Origin: an uncultured Clostridia bacterium | Lineage (GTDB): Bacteria; Bacillota; Clostridia; Saccharofermentanales; Fastidiosipilaceae | DNA: 5,264 nt | Assembly: GCA_947253135.1 (NCBI GenBank) | Contig: CAMXYS010000106.1 | Coordinates: 1 to 5,264 of the forward strand | Reading direction: 5' to 3' | Shown: piece by piece, positions 1 to 5,264 of the stretch | Layout of the letters: each line of letters opens with the position of its first letter | Position numbering within the stretch: the stretch's first letter is position 1 | The notes under the pieces: model-generated | Told to the model about the DNA's origin: nothing | The model's input: the letters and a program-made list of their open reading frames with translations, nothing else | The model's database searches: none | Translations under genes and position numbers: made by a program

Positions 1-24
1 GCGTCAGATGTGTATAAGAGACAG
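1..24 (+). other. Nextera/Tn5 sequencing adapter remnant (artefact)
   Basis: Bases 6-24 read AGATGTGTATAAGAGACAG, the synthetic 19-bp Tn5 mosaic end used in tagmentation libraries. The five bases before it (GCGTC) match the end of the Nextera read-1 adapter arm. Real genomic sequence therefore starts at base 25. The artefact has no in-frame stop in the amylase frame, so an automatic gene caller would extend the partial amylase with about eight false residues. This should be trimmed before any protein or boundary analysis. Confidence 0.97.
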
Positions 25-263
25 TCCTTAGTGCCATATTTGGTGCGCACAGTCCCTTTTTGGTCAAACTCACCCAGGTCAAACAAGTCATAGGTTCCAT
101 AACCTACATCATCAGCAGAAGAAGCCTTGTAGGCGGGCGGAATCCACACGGATGTGACCCCTTTTTCCGCCAAGGCCGGGGCATCTTCCGCTAATTGACG
201 CCATAAACTGCCATCGTTGGGCAAATACCACTCAAAATATTGCATCATGATTCCGTTTTTCAT
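25..263 (-). CDS. Alpha-amylase, GH13 family (probably subfamily 5, cytoplasmic), N-terminal 79 codons only
   Basis: This is the start of a glycoside hydrolase family 13 enzyme expected to cleave internal alpha-1,4 bonds of starch, glycogen or maltodextrins. The translation opens MKNGIMMQYFEWYLPNDGS and continues with LWRQLAEDAPALAEKGVTSV, then WIPPAYK (residues 40-46), DVGYGTYDLFDLGEF (52-66) and QKGTVRTKYGTK (68-79). These are hallmark N-terminal segments of the liquefying amylases of Bacillus and the intracellular AmyA type, covering the first strands of the (beta/alpha)8 barrel. There is no signal peptide, since the conserved MMQYFEWY segment begins at residue 6, so a cytoplasmic enzyme is inferred. 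The ATG is preceded by GGAGGT. Family members are about 480-500 residues, so some 80% is missing, including all catalytic residues. The apparent continuation into bases 1-24 is adapter. It follows the rnf terminator and has its own candidate promoter, so it is probably a separate transcript. Confidence 0.93.
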
Positions 264-267
264 AGAC

Positions 268-273
268 ACCTCC
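268..273 (-). promoter_or_regulatory. Ribosome binding site of the amylase gene
   Basis: The minus strand reads GGAGGT, then GTCT, then ATG. This consensus Shine-Dalgarno sequence fixes the amylase start at base 263 rather than at the later methionines at residues 6 and 7. Confidence 0.85.
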
Positions 274-300
274 GGTGCTTTAAATCAAGTAATCCCTATT

Positions 301-306
301 ATTATA
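301..306 (-). promoter_or_regulatory. Candidate -10 box of the amylase promoter
   Basis: The minus strand has a perfect TATAAT at this position, 37 bases upstream of the amylase ATG, which would give a 5' untranslated leader of about 30 bases. No good -35 box is seen: at 16-18 bp spacing the hexamer falls in the GGGGATAT segment formed by the end of the rnf terminator stem. There is also no TGn extension. The promoter is therefore plausible but would need an activator or an unusual -35, and it is proposed on the -10 and on position only. Confidence 0.45.
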
Positions 307-322
307 GCGTACAGGTAAAATA

Positions 323-355
323 ATATCCCCGCCGGCCAAGCGCCGGCAGGGATAT
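323..355 (-). terminator. Rho-independent terminator of the rnf operon
   Basis: Two 14-base arms (323-336 and 342-355) flank a 5-base loop. Read as minus-strand RNA the arms pair fully, with a single U-G wobble and a GC-rich GCCGGC/GCCGGC core next to the loop. The stem runs into AUAUUAUUUUA, a moderate U-rich tail. On the plus strand the wobble becomes a C-A mismatch and no T-tract follows, so the orientation is minus. It lies about 70 bases past the rnfB stop and ends rnf transcription before the amylase gene, with some read-through possible because the U-tract is interrupted by A. Confidence 0.85.
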
Positions 356-423
356 CAGGCTGCATTTCAGCCAACATTAAATTATTTTAAAAGATTTTAT
401 TTACTAAGGGTTCCCGCCCCGCC
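356..423 (-). other. 3' untranslated stretch between rnfB and its terminator
   Basis: No gene is seen here. On the minus strand it starts G-rich (GGGCGGGGCGGG overlapping the rnfB stop) and then becomes very AT-rich at about 376-404. It ends with a small hairpin at 358-372 (GGCTG, loop AAATG, CAGCC) just before the terminator stem. The small hairpin may stabilise the transcript end or be incidental; nothing else supports a function. Confidence 0.5.
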
Positions 424-1311
424 CTATGCTGTCTCTTGCTGAGGAGCCGAATCAACGTCCCTGATTGCTGCTTTTTGGTCAGTTGTCGGGCAGCGCCAAA
501 TGGCAGCTGTTGGGCAGGCTTTGACACAAGCGCCACAGTTGACGCAAAGCGAACTATCGATGTAGGCCACCGCCCCCTGCATACTGATGGCCTGTTTCGG
601 GCAAACACGGGTGCACTTGGTGCAACCGATGCAACCGACGGTGCAATACTTCCGGACTTCGCCACCCTTGTCAAGTGAGCGGCAGCCCACGGTAAAGCGT
701 TTTTTCTTTTCGACCATCTCAATTAAGTTTTTGGGACAGGCAGCAACACATTTTTCACAGGCCTGGCAGGCAGCCTCGTCAATAACGGCCACCCCGTCCA
801 CAATGTCGATGGCATTAAAGGGGCAAGCCCGCACGCAGGTGCCCAAACCCAAGCAGCCGTAGCTGCAAGCCTTGCCACCAGCAAAAGATTGGGCGGCGGC
901 GGTACAATCTGCTATGCCAAAGTACTCATACTTTTGCGTGCTGCGGCCACAGGTTCCCTTACAGCGGACCCGGGCTACTTTGGGCGCGGCATTTAAATCG
1001 ACCTCTACACCCATAATCGCAGCTACGGCCGCCGACCCGGCGGCACCGCCAACCGGACAACCGTTTACCGGCTGCGTGCCCGCAACGACAGCAGCCGCAA
1101 AATTATCACAGCCGACCTCGCCACAAGCGCCGCAGTTGGCCCCCGGCAAGACCTCCCTGACAGCAGCCACCCGCTCGTCTATCGGCACATCAAAAACTTT
1201 AGCCGCAATGGCCAGAATCAAGCCGAGCACAGCGCCCAGACCAATAAAAATAGCGGTATTGGTCAGAATCGGTTGCCAGTCGACAGCCGCTAAAATTACT
1301 GTATTTAACAT
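424..1311 (-). CDS. rnfB: Rnf complex subunit B, multi-cluster iron-sulfur protein (ferredoxin-oxidising entry subunit)
   Basis: RnfB takes electrons from reduced ferredoxin at the cytoplasmic face and feeds them into the complex. The 295-residue product has one N-terminal membrane helix (about 18-38), then the PF04060-type Fe-S domain with C60, C63, C68 and C85 (GANCGACGEVGC...NGCP). A cysteine-bearing linker follows (C117, C121, C136), then C149-x3-C153-x5-C159-x3-C163-P. Three ferredoxin-type motifs come next: C182/C185/C188/C192-P, C227/C230/C233/C237-P and C256/C259/C262/C266-P. With further cysteines at 210, 223 and 274 there are 26 in all, enough for at least five [4Fe-4S] clusters. 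The length and the long C-terminal ferredoxin region match the clostridial form, which is longer than the proteobacterial RnfB/RsxB of roughly 190 residues. The start follows GAGGGGG with a 5-base spacer, 12 bases after rnfA. It is the last gene of the operon and ends in TAG. Confidence 0.97.
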   Translation of the reverse strand: MLNTVILAAVDWQPILTNTAIFIGLGAVLGLILAIAAKVFDVPIDERVAAVREVLPGANCGACGEVGCDNFAAAVVAGTQPVNGCPVGGAAGSAAVAAIMGVEVDLNAAPKVARVRCKGTCGRSTQKYEYFGIADCTAAAQSFAGGKACSYGCLGLGTCVRACPFNAIDIVDGVAVIDEAACQACEKCVAACPKNLIEMVEKKKRFTVGCRSLDKGGEVRKYCTVGCIGCTKCTRVCPKQAISMQGAVAYIDSSLCVNCGACVKACPTAAIWRCPTTDQKAAIRDVDSAPQQETA

Positions 1312-1323
1312 GTCTTCCCCCTC

Positions 1324-1908
1324 TTAAATTTGAAAGCCGCTGAAGGCCATAAAGGTCAAAGAGACCAGGCCGGCCGAAACCAAGGAAACCGGGAAGCCTT
1401 GCAAAGACTCCGGTATGTCGGCCGTCTCCAGACGTTCCCTGATGCCGGCGAAGAGGCAAATAGCCACCGTAAAGCCCAGGCCAGTCATCACCCCGTTCAA
1501 AACTGACAGCGGCAAAGAATCCGCATAGTCAATCATATTATTTAAGCAAACACCCAAGACGGCACAGTTAGTTGTAATAAGCGGCAAGTAAACACCCAAG
1601 GCCTGATACAGCGGGCGGCTTAACTTTTTGATGATCAATTCTACCAGTTGCACCAGGGCTGCAATAATCAGGATAAAGCCGATTGTCTGCATATAGCCCA
1701 AGCCCAGCGGGTCTAGAATGAAGGTTTGCAACACCCAGGTGACCGCAGAAGCCATGGCTAAAACAACCGTTACGGCAACGCCCATACCGATGGCCGTATT
1801 CAGTTTTTTCGAAACACCCAAGAAAGGGCAAATCCCTAAAAATTGGACCAGGATAACGTTATTTAAGAAAACACAGGAAATAAAAGAGATTAAAATAACA
1901 TTTAACAT
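1324..1908 (-). CDS. rnfA: Rnf complex membrane subunit A
   Basis: RnfA is an integral membrane protein that forms, with RnfE, an inverted pseudo-symmetric pair in the core of the complex. The 194-residue product is the usual family length and has about six hydrophobic helices. Conserved cysteine motifs are LVQFLGICPFLG with C27 and LITTNCAVLGV with C115. In RnfA/NqrE proteins these two cysteines help bind the intramembrane [2Fe-2S] cluster shared with the partner subunit. The C-terminal half shows the family segment GVMTGLGFTVAICLFAGIRERL (residues 139-160). The ATG lies 3 bases after the rnfE stop, preceded by GAGGAGG inside the rnfE 3' end with an 8-base spacer. The paralogue RnfE, encoded directly upstream, has the same fold; the short C-terminus and the LVQFLGICPFLG motif mark this one as A. 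Confidence 0.97.
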   Translation of the reverse strand: MLNVILISFISCVFLNNVILVQFLGICPFLGVSKKLNTAIGMGVAVTVVLAMASAVTWVLQTFILDPLGLGYMQTIGFILIIAALVQLVELIIKKLSRPLYQALGVYLPLITTNCAVLGVCLNNMIDYADSLPLSVLNGVMTGLGFTVAICLFAGIRERLETADIPESLQGFPVSLVSAGLVSLTFMAFSGFQI

Positions 1909-1911
1909 CGT

Positions 1912-2739
1912 TTAGGCCTCCTCTTCAGCAACTGAGTCAACCGGGGCGGCTTGATCTGCTTGGTCCGCCTTCCCGGTGGACCGAGCGGGAGTTTGGGGCC
2001 GCGCTTGACCACCGCCGGCACCACAAGTCTCACTCATCGCACAACCGGCACAAGACCCGCCTTCGGTTGGATCAATATCAACCTTTTTCTTCAGGTCTAC
2101 TTTAGGCAGTTTTAATTTATTGGCCCAGGCCATAATTAAGCCAAAGGCAATAAAGCCGCCGGGCGGCAGGACCATCAACAGCATCGGCGGAACCGTCCCC
2201 AGGGCTTGTGAAGCAAAGACGTTACCTTCACCGTAAAGCTGGATACCAAAAATAGAACCGTTGCCGATGATTTCTCTGGCAGATCCGATCAAGGTCAAAC
2301 CGACGGTAAAACCGAGTCCCATACCAACGCCGTCTAACAGCGAAGAGATGACCGGCTGCTTACTGGCAAAGGCTTCCGCCCGAGCCAAAATAATACAGTT
2401 GACCACGATCAGGGGAATGTAGATACCCAGAGACTTGTCCAGCGCCGGCACGAAGGCCTTGAGGAGCAGTTGGACAATGGTCACGAAGGTGGCAATAACT
2501 GTGACATAGGCGGGAATTCGAACTTTCTCCGGGATGAATTTTCGCAACATCGAAATAACAGCATTGGAACAGGACAAGACGACCATAGTGGACAGCCCCA
2601 TACCGACACCGTTAATCGCGCTCGTGGTGACCGCCAAGGTCGGACAGGTCCCCAAGACTAATTTAAAAATTGGATTCTCATTTAAAATACCGTTGGTTAA
2701 TGTTTTTAACGGCTTATTTTTCACTTGTTCCTGACCCAT
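1912..2739 (-). CDS. rnfE: Rnf complex membrane subunit E, with a cysteine-bearing C-terminal tail
   Basis: RnfE pairs with RnfA in the membrane core. Numbered from the ATG at 2739 it has 275 residues. The opening NGILNENPIFKLVLGTCPTL with C32 and LIVVNCIILARAEAFA with C115 supply the conserved cysteines of the intramembrane [2Fe-2S] cluster. LDGVGMGLGFTVGLTLIGSAREIIGNGS (135-162) and the VPPMLLMVLPPGGFIAFGLI segment (183-202) are further family marks, and about six membrane helices are seen. After the last helix an extension of some 65 residues carries C230-x2-C233-x5-C239, a Gly run, a Pro/Ala/Thr/Asp-rich stretch and an acidic end. Proteobacterial RnfE is about 200-230 residues, so this tail is extra. 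The longer in-frame start at 2784 overlaps rnfG by 44 bases; AAGGAG six bases before 2739 and the start of homology favour the shorter form. One base separates it from rnfG. Confidence 0.95.
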   Translation of the reverse strand: MGQEQVKNKPLKTLTNGILNENPIFKLVLGTCPTLAVTTSAINGVGMGLSTMVVLSCSNAVISMLRKFIPEKVRIPAYVTVIATFVTIVQLLLKAFVPALDKSLGIYIPLIVVNCIILARAEAFASKQPVISSLLDGVGMGLGFTVGLTLIGSAREIIGNGSIFGIQLYGEGNVFASQALGTVPPMLLMVLPPGGFIAFGLIMAWANKLKLPKVDLKKKVDIDPTEGGSCAGCAMSETCGAGGGQARPQTPARSTGKADQADQAAPVDSVAEEEA

Positions 2740-2740
2740 C

Positions 2741-3319
2741 TCAAGCTCCTTCCCCGACCAGTTCAGCAGCTGCATCACAAGCACTTTGTGCGGCCGCTGT
2801 CACCGCCCGGCTGGTGATCGTAGCACTGGTAATGCCGTCGATATTATTGGGGGCCCCGTCCTCATTAACTGTCATGGCCGGGTCGCCGGACAGACCTGCG
2901 AACTGCTCATAGAACTTCGGTTCACCGGCCTTGCTGCCCAAACCCGCAGTCTCACTGTGTTCGCCGATACGCAAGCCGGTGACAGTCAGGTCATTCGACA
3001 CACCGACGGTAACGCTCATAGGACCGCCGAAACCGTTTGTTGTCACATTAAACACATAACCGATCGGCTCGCCGTTATTTAAAGCGACATAACAAGCCTC
3101 AATATCCTCACGTCCGGCCACGACACTGCTATCCGTCAACTCTTCAAACTCGGTCGCCTCTGCCATAACCTCCTGGCGCTGGGCACTGAGTTCCTGCTCC
3201 GTTCGCGCCGCTATCACCGGCGCTGTGATACCATTCACAACTGCCATTAAAACAGCGGCAACCAGAGCAATAAGAGTCAGGGCGATGGTCGGCTTCACAT
3301 AGCCTTTATTCATATCCAT
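2741..3319 (-). CDS. rnfG: Rnf complex subunit G, covalent FMN-binding protein
   Basis: RnfG has one membrane anchor and a domain on the outer face of the membrane that carries FMN bound through a phosphoester to a threonine. It passes electrons between the membrane [2Fe-2S] cluster and RnfD. The 192-residue product has a helix at about 10-34 and then a soluble FMN-binding domain (PF04205 type). Conserved segments are GFGGPMSVTVGV (96-107), GLRIGEHSETAGLGSKA (115-131) and the flavinylation site DGITSATITSRAV (161-173), with T167 as the likely FMN-bearing residue. The site reads TSAT where SGAT or TGAT is more usual. The start at 3319 is supported by AGGAGGT nine bases upstream; a second ATG at 3313 is less well spaced. 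The first base overlaps the rnfD stop (TAATG). An ApbE flavin transferase is needed for the cofactor and is not in this window. Confidence 0.96.
   Translation of the reverse strand: MDMNKGYVKPTIALTLIALVAAVLMAVVNGITAPVIAARTEQELSAQRQEVMAEATEFEELTDSSVVAGREDIEACYVALNNGEPIGYVFNVTTNGFGGPMSVTVGVSNDLTVTGLRIGEHSETAGLGSKAGEPKFYEQFAGLSGDPAMTVNEDGAPNNIDGITSATITSRAVTAAAQSACDAAAELVGEGA
2746..2751 (-). promoter_or_regulatory. Ribosome binding site deciding the rnfE start
   Basis: The minus strand reads AAGGAG, then CTTGAG, then ATG at 2739. It lies inside the last codons of rnfG and places the true rnfE start at 2739 rather than at the upstream in-frame ATG at 2784. Confidence 0.8.
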
Positions 3320-4317
3320 TACGCTTTTACCTCCTTGTGCTGCCGCTCTTCCTTAACACGGCCAAACGAACGCGGCTTCGTCATTTTGTCAATCAAGGGC
3401 ACCACTAAGTTCATCAGCAAGATGGCGTAGGAGACCCCCTCCGGATAACCGCCGAAAACACGGATGACAATACTGATCAGACCGCCGCCGGCAGCATAAA
3501 TAACCTTGCCCACTCTCGTCATCGGCGAGGTTGTGTAATCACTGGCCATAAAAATAGCACCGATCAACATACCACCCGACAGCAAGTTGAAAAGAGGGTC
3601 TAAACCTAAAATCCAGCTGAGCAAAACAGCCGAACCGCAAAACACAACCGGAATCTCCCAGGAAATAATTTTGCGCACCAACAGGTAGGCAAAGCCTAAC
3701 AGGAGGGCAAGCGCACAAGTTTCGCCGATACTGCCATAGATATTGCCCAAAAACAGGTCTTTAAGCGAAGGCAGCATGGCCGAGGTGACCCCCTCCGTCT
3801 GCCGAATGATCAGCTTTTGAATGGCCAAAGGAGTAGCGCCGCTGACCGCATCAATACCGGCATTGGCGCCGCTCAACCATTGCGGCACCAGCCAGGTGGT
3901 CATAGCTGTCGGCCAAGAAGCCATCATGACAGCCCGGGCCGCCAGGGCCGGATTTAAAAAATTCATCCCGATACCGCCAAAAATTTGTTTAACCAAAACA
4001 ATGGCGAAAACACCGCCGATGATCAGCATCCAAAAAGGTGTTCCGGAAGAGACGGTCAAAGCCAAAAGCAGGCCGGTGACAGCAGCGCTCAAATCACCCA
4101 CTGTTTGCCTTTTCTTCATGGCCCTATTCCAAATATATTCCGTCAAAACGCAGGTGGCCATGGCGACGACTATATTTACCAAAGCCCGCCAACCGAAAAA
4201 GATAATTCCCATCACCGCGGCCGGTGCCAAGGCGATCAGGACATCGCGCATAATGGATGTCGTCGTATGCTTGGCCTTGATATGTGGTGATGAACCGACT
4301 GTTAAATGTAATTCCAT
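3319..4317 (-). CDS. rnfD: Rnf complex membrane subunit D, covalent FMN-binding protein
   Basis: RnfD is a polytopic membrane protein of the NqrB/RnfD family that carries covalent FMN and is thought to take part in coupling electron flow to ion transport. The 332-residue product is full length, with about nine or ten hydrophobic segments. Visible signatures are SSPHIKAKHTTTSIMRDV (9-26), GGIGMNFLNPALAARAVMM (114-132), DAVSGATPLA (156-165) with T162 as the flavinylated threonine, and MASDYTTSP (257-265). The SGATPL motif is intact. The C-terminal tail after the last helix is basic and charged. The ATG overlaps the rnfC stop by one base (TAATG) and is preceded by a G-rich ribosome site within rnfC. 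Sequence alone does not tell whether Na+ or H+ is the coupling ion. Confidence 0.97.
   Translation of the reverse strand: MELHLTVGSSPHIKAKHTTTSIMRDVLIALAPAAVMGIIFFGWRALVNIVVAMATCVLTEYIWNRAMKKRQTVGDLSAAVTGLLLALTVSSGTPFWMLIIGGVFAIVLVKQIFGGIGMNFLNPALAARAVMMASWPTAMTTWLVPQWLSGANAGIDAVSGATPLAIQKLIIRQTEGVTSAMLPSLKDLFLGNIYGSIGETCALALLLGFAYLLVRKIISWEIPVVFCGSAVLLSWILGLDPLFNLLSGGMLIGAIFMASDYTTSPMTRVGKVIYAAGGGLISIVIRVFGGYPEGVSYAILLMNLVVPLIDKMTKPRSFGRVKEERQHKEVKA
3329..3335 (-). promoter_or_regulatory. Ribosome binding site of rnfG
   Basis: AGGAGGT on the minus strand lies within the end of rnfD, nine bases before the ATG at 3319 and fifteen before the alternative ATG at 3313. It therefore supports the first start and the TAATG overlap. 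Confidence 0.8.
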
Positions 4318-5264
4318 TATGACGCCCCCCCTGCTGTCTGCTTAGCCTTAGCGGCCCGGTCTCTAGCGTTCAATTTGCCCTTGGCATAGCGGAAGGATTG
4401 CACCAGGTTGCGGGAAGCAGGGCAGACGTAAGAACAGGAGCCACACTCGATGCAGTCTCTGACATAGAAGTCTTCCGTCCCTTCCCAGTCGCCCTTGCTG
4501 ATCATGGCATTCATCTGCACCGGCAACAGACTCATTGGACAGACTTCGACGCACTTGCCGCAACGAATACAGGCGGACTCCTCTTGTAAATTGGCCACCT
4601 CATCGCTAAAAGCCAAAATTGCATTGGTCTGTTTGAGAATCGGACTCTCATCCGAATACTGGGCCACACCCATCATCGGACCGCCCATAATCACCTTTTT
4701 AGGTTCTTTGACAAAACCGCCGCAGAAGGCAAAGACATCCTTCAACGGAGTGCCAACCGGGACTCTAATATTGCCCGGATTTTTAATGCAGTCGCCACTG
4801 ACGGTAATCCGTCTTTCTACCAGAGGCCTACCTGTTCTAAAATATTCATCCACAAAAGAAACCGTGCTGACGCTGAGGACCAAAGCACCAACAGAAGAAG
4901 GCAGTTTGCCGGGTTTGACCTTGCGGCCTGTCAATGCATAGATCAATTGTTTTTCCGCCCCTTGCGGGTAGCGGGTTTTGAGCGAAGCAACTTTAATGCG
5001 GTCATAGGCCTCATCCAGGGTGATCAAATCTTCAACCGCATCTTGCTTGTTGTCTTCAATACCGATGATCGCCTGCGGAATACCCGTAATTTCCAGCACC
5101 CGCATCACACCTTCCATAATCCCCCGGGGATTTTCCTTCATCTCACGGTAGTCGGAAGTGATGTAGGGCTCGCATTCGGCCCCGTTGACTAAAAGCACGT
5201 CAAACGGCTCATCCGGCGGCGCCATTATTTTAAACCAAGTCGGAAAACCGGCACCGCCAAGGCC
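4317..5264 (-). CDS. rnfC: Rnf complex subunit C, NADH/FMN and 2x[4Fe-4S] subunit (5' end outside window)
   Basis: RnfC is the cytoplasmic peripheral subunit that reduces NAD+ and resembles the NuoF flavoprotein of complex I. The frame stays open to the window edge: upstream of the methionine at 5225 it reads GLGGAGFPTWFKI, the glycine-rich nucleotide/flavin-binding motif, so 5225 is internal. The 315 visible residues include VNGAECEPYITSDYR (numbers from the edge: about 26-40), a soluble ligand-binding SLBB-like region around GRPLVERRITVSGDCIKNPG (144-163), and two [4Fe-4S] motifs. These are CIRCGKCVEVCP (about 4538-4573) and CIECGSCSYVCP (about 4420-4458). Family members are near 440 residues, so about 125 N-terminal residues and the operon promoter are missing. 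The C-terminus is short and basic, without the long Ala/Lys-rich extension of enterobacterial RsxC. The stop overlaps the rnfD start by one base. Confidence 0.96.
   Translation of the reverse strand, partial: GLGGAGFPTWFKIMAPPDEPFDVLLVNGAECEPYITSDYREMKENPRGIMEGVMRVLEITGIPQAIIGIEDNKQDAVEDLITLDEAYDRIKVASLKTRYPQGAEKQLIYALTGRKVKPGKLPSSVGALVLSVSTVSFVDEYFRTGRPLVERRITVSGDCIKNPGNIRVPVGTPLKDVFAFCGGFVKEPKKVIMGGPMMGVAQYSDESPILKQTNAILAFSDEVANLQEESACIRCGKCVEVCPMSLLPVQMNAMISKGDWEGTEDFYVRDCIECGSCSYVCPASRNLVQSFRYAKGKLNARDRAAKAKQTAGGAS
4325..4331 (-). promoter_or_regulatory. G7 tract at the rnfC end acting as ribosome site for rnfD
   Basis: A run of seven G on the minus strand (AGGGGGGG) lies seven bases before the rnfD ATG and encodes the Gly-Gly and the first base of Ala near the RnfC C-terminus. 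It is an imperfect Shine-Dalgarno sequence, weaker than AGGAGG, so rnfD translation probably leans on ribosomes ending rnfC at the overlapping TAATG. Confidence 0.55.

Noticed and set aside
6..24. A natural Tn5 or IS50 end marking a mobile element
   Set aside because: The sequence is the synthetic hybrid mosaic end, not a natural inside or outside end, and is joined to the adapter arm; no transposase or second end is present.
413..424. Possible G-quadruplex at the rnfB stop
   Set aside because: Only three adjacent runs of three or more G occur on the minus strand; a fourth is lacking within a short distance.
387..722. Arg/Ser-rich open frame on the minus strand in another frame of rnfB
   Set aside because: It overlaps the ferredoxin-like end of rnfB out of frame and has no recognisable domain.
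872..1327. Open frame of 151 codons on the plus strand
   Set aside because: It lies fully antisense to rnfB, has no family-like sequence and no convincing ribosome site; the rnfB frame is unmistakable, so this is a shadow of its codon use.
2740..2784. Longer rnfE start at 2784
   Set aside because: It would overlap rnfG by 44 bases and add residues unlike the family; the ATG at 2739 has AAGGAG at good spacing and directly follows the rnfG stop.
3821..4345. Open frame of 174 codons on the plus strand
   Set aside because: It is antisense to rnfD and the end of rnfC. Its translation is the usual Ala/Thr/Pro-rich product of reading a membrane protein gene backwards.
5223..5225. ATG at 5225 as the rnfC start
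   Set aside because: The frame continues upstream to the window edge and encodes the conserved GLGGAGFPT motif, so this methionine is internal.
424..5264. Na+-translocating NADH:quinone reductase (Nqr) rather than Rnf
   Set aside because: Several subunits are homologous to Nqr, but an RnfB-type polyferredoxin and a two-cluster RnfC are present, and there is no NqrF or NqrA.

Overview
The window holds the distal part of one leftward (minus-strand) operon encoding an Rnf complex, the membrane-bound, ion-translocating ferredoxin:NAD+ oxidoreductase. Reading with transcription, from high to low coordinates, the order is rnfC (5' end cut by the window edge), rnfD, rnfG, rnfE, rnfA, rnfB. Beyond a short intergenic region lies the first 79 codons of a GH13 alpha-amylase on the same strand, cut by the left edge. 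All biological genes lie on the minus strand. The first 24 bases are not biological: they match the 3' part of the Illumina Nextera/Tn5 read-1 adapter.

The order C-D-G-E-A-B is the arrangement known from anaerobic Clostridia such as Acetobacterium and Clostridium. It differs from the A-B-C-D-G-E order of proteobacterial rnf/rsx loci. With the Bacillota-like cytoplasmic amylase, strong GGAGG-type ribosome sites and roughly even base composition, this points to an anaerobic, probably fermentative and carbohydrate-using member of the Clostridia. I cannot name a genus. The adapter remnant suggests the window starts at the end of an assembled Nextera contig, possibly metagenomic; that is inference.

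Layout by region: 1-24 adapter; 25-263 amylase N-terminus; 264-322 amylase ribosome site and candidate -10 box; 323-355 intrinsic terminator closing the rnf operon; 356-423 short, partly AT-rich rnf 3' untranslated stretch with a small hairpin; 424-1311 rnfB; 1324-1908 rnfA; 1912-2739 rnfE; 2741-3319 rnfG; 3319-4317 rnfD; 4317-5264 rnfC (partial). The rnf genes are almost gapless: C/D and D/G overlap by one base (TAATG), G/E are 1 base apart, E/A 3 and A/B 12, so translation is probably coupled.

How the genes work together (family knowledge mapped onto residues seen here): RnfB, rich in iron-sulfur clusters, takes electrons from reduced ferredoxin. RnfA and RnfE, with two conserved membrane cysteines each, share a [2Fe-2S] cluster inside the membrane. 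RnfG and RnfD carry covalent FMN on threonines (T167 and T162 here). RnfC carries two [4Fe-4S] clusters and the flavin/NADH site and reduces NAD+. The electron flow drives Na+ or H+ export. All key cofactor residues in the visible parts are present, so the complex looks functional. I found no undescribed system. The points most worth a second look are the adapter remnant, a cysteine-bearing C-terminal tail on RnfE, the variant flavinylation motif of RnfG, and the tight terminator-to-promoter junction before the amylase gene.
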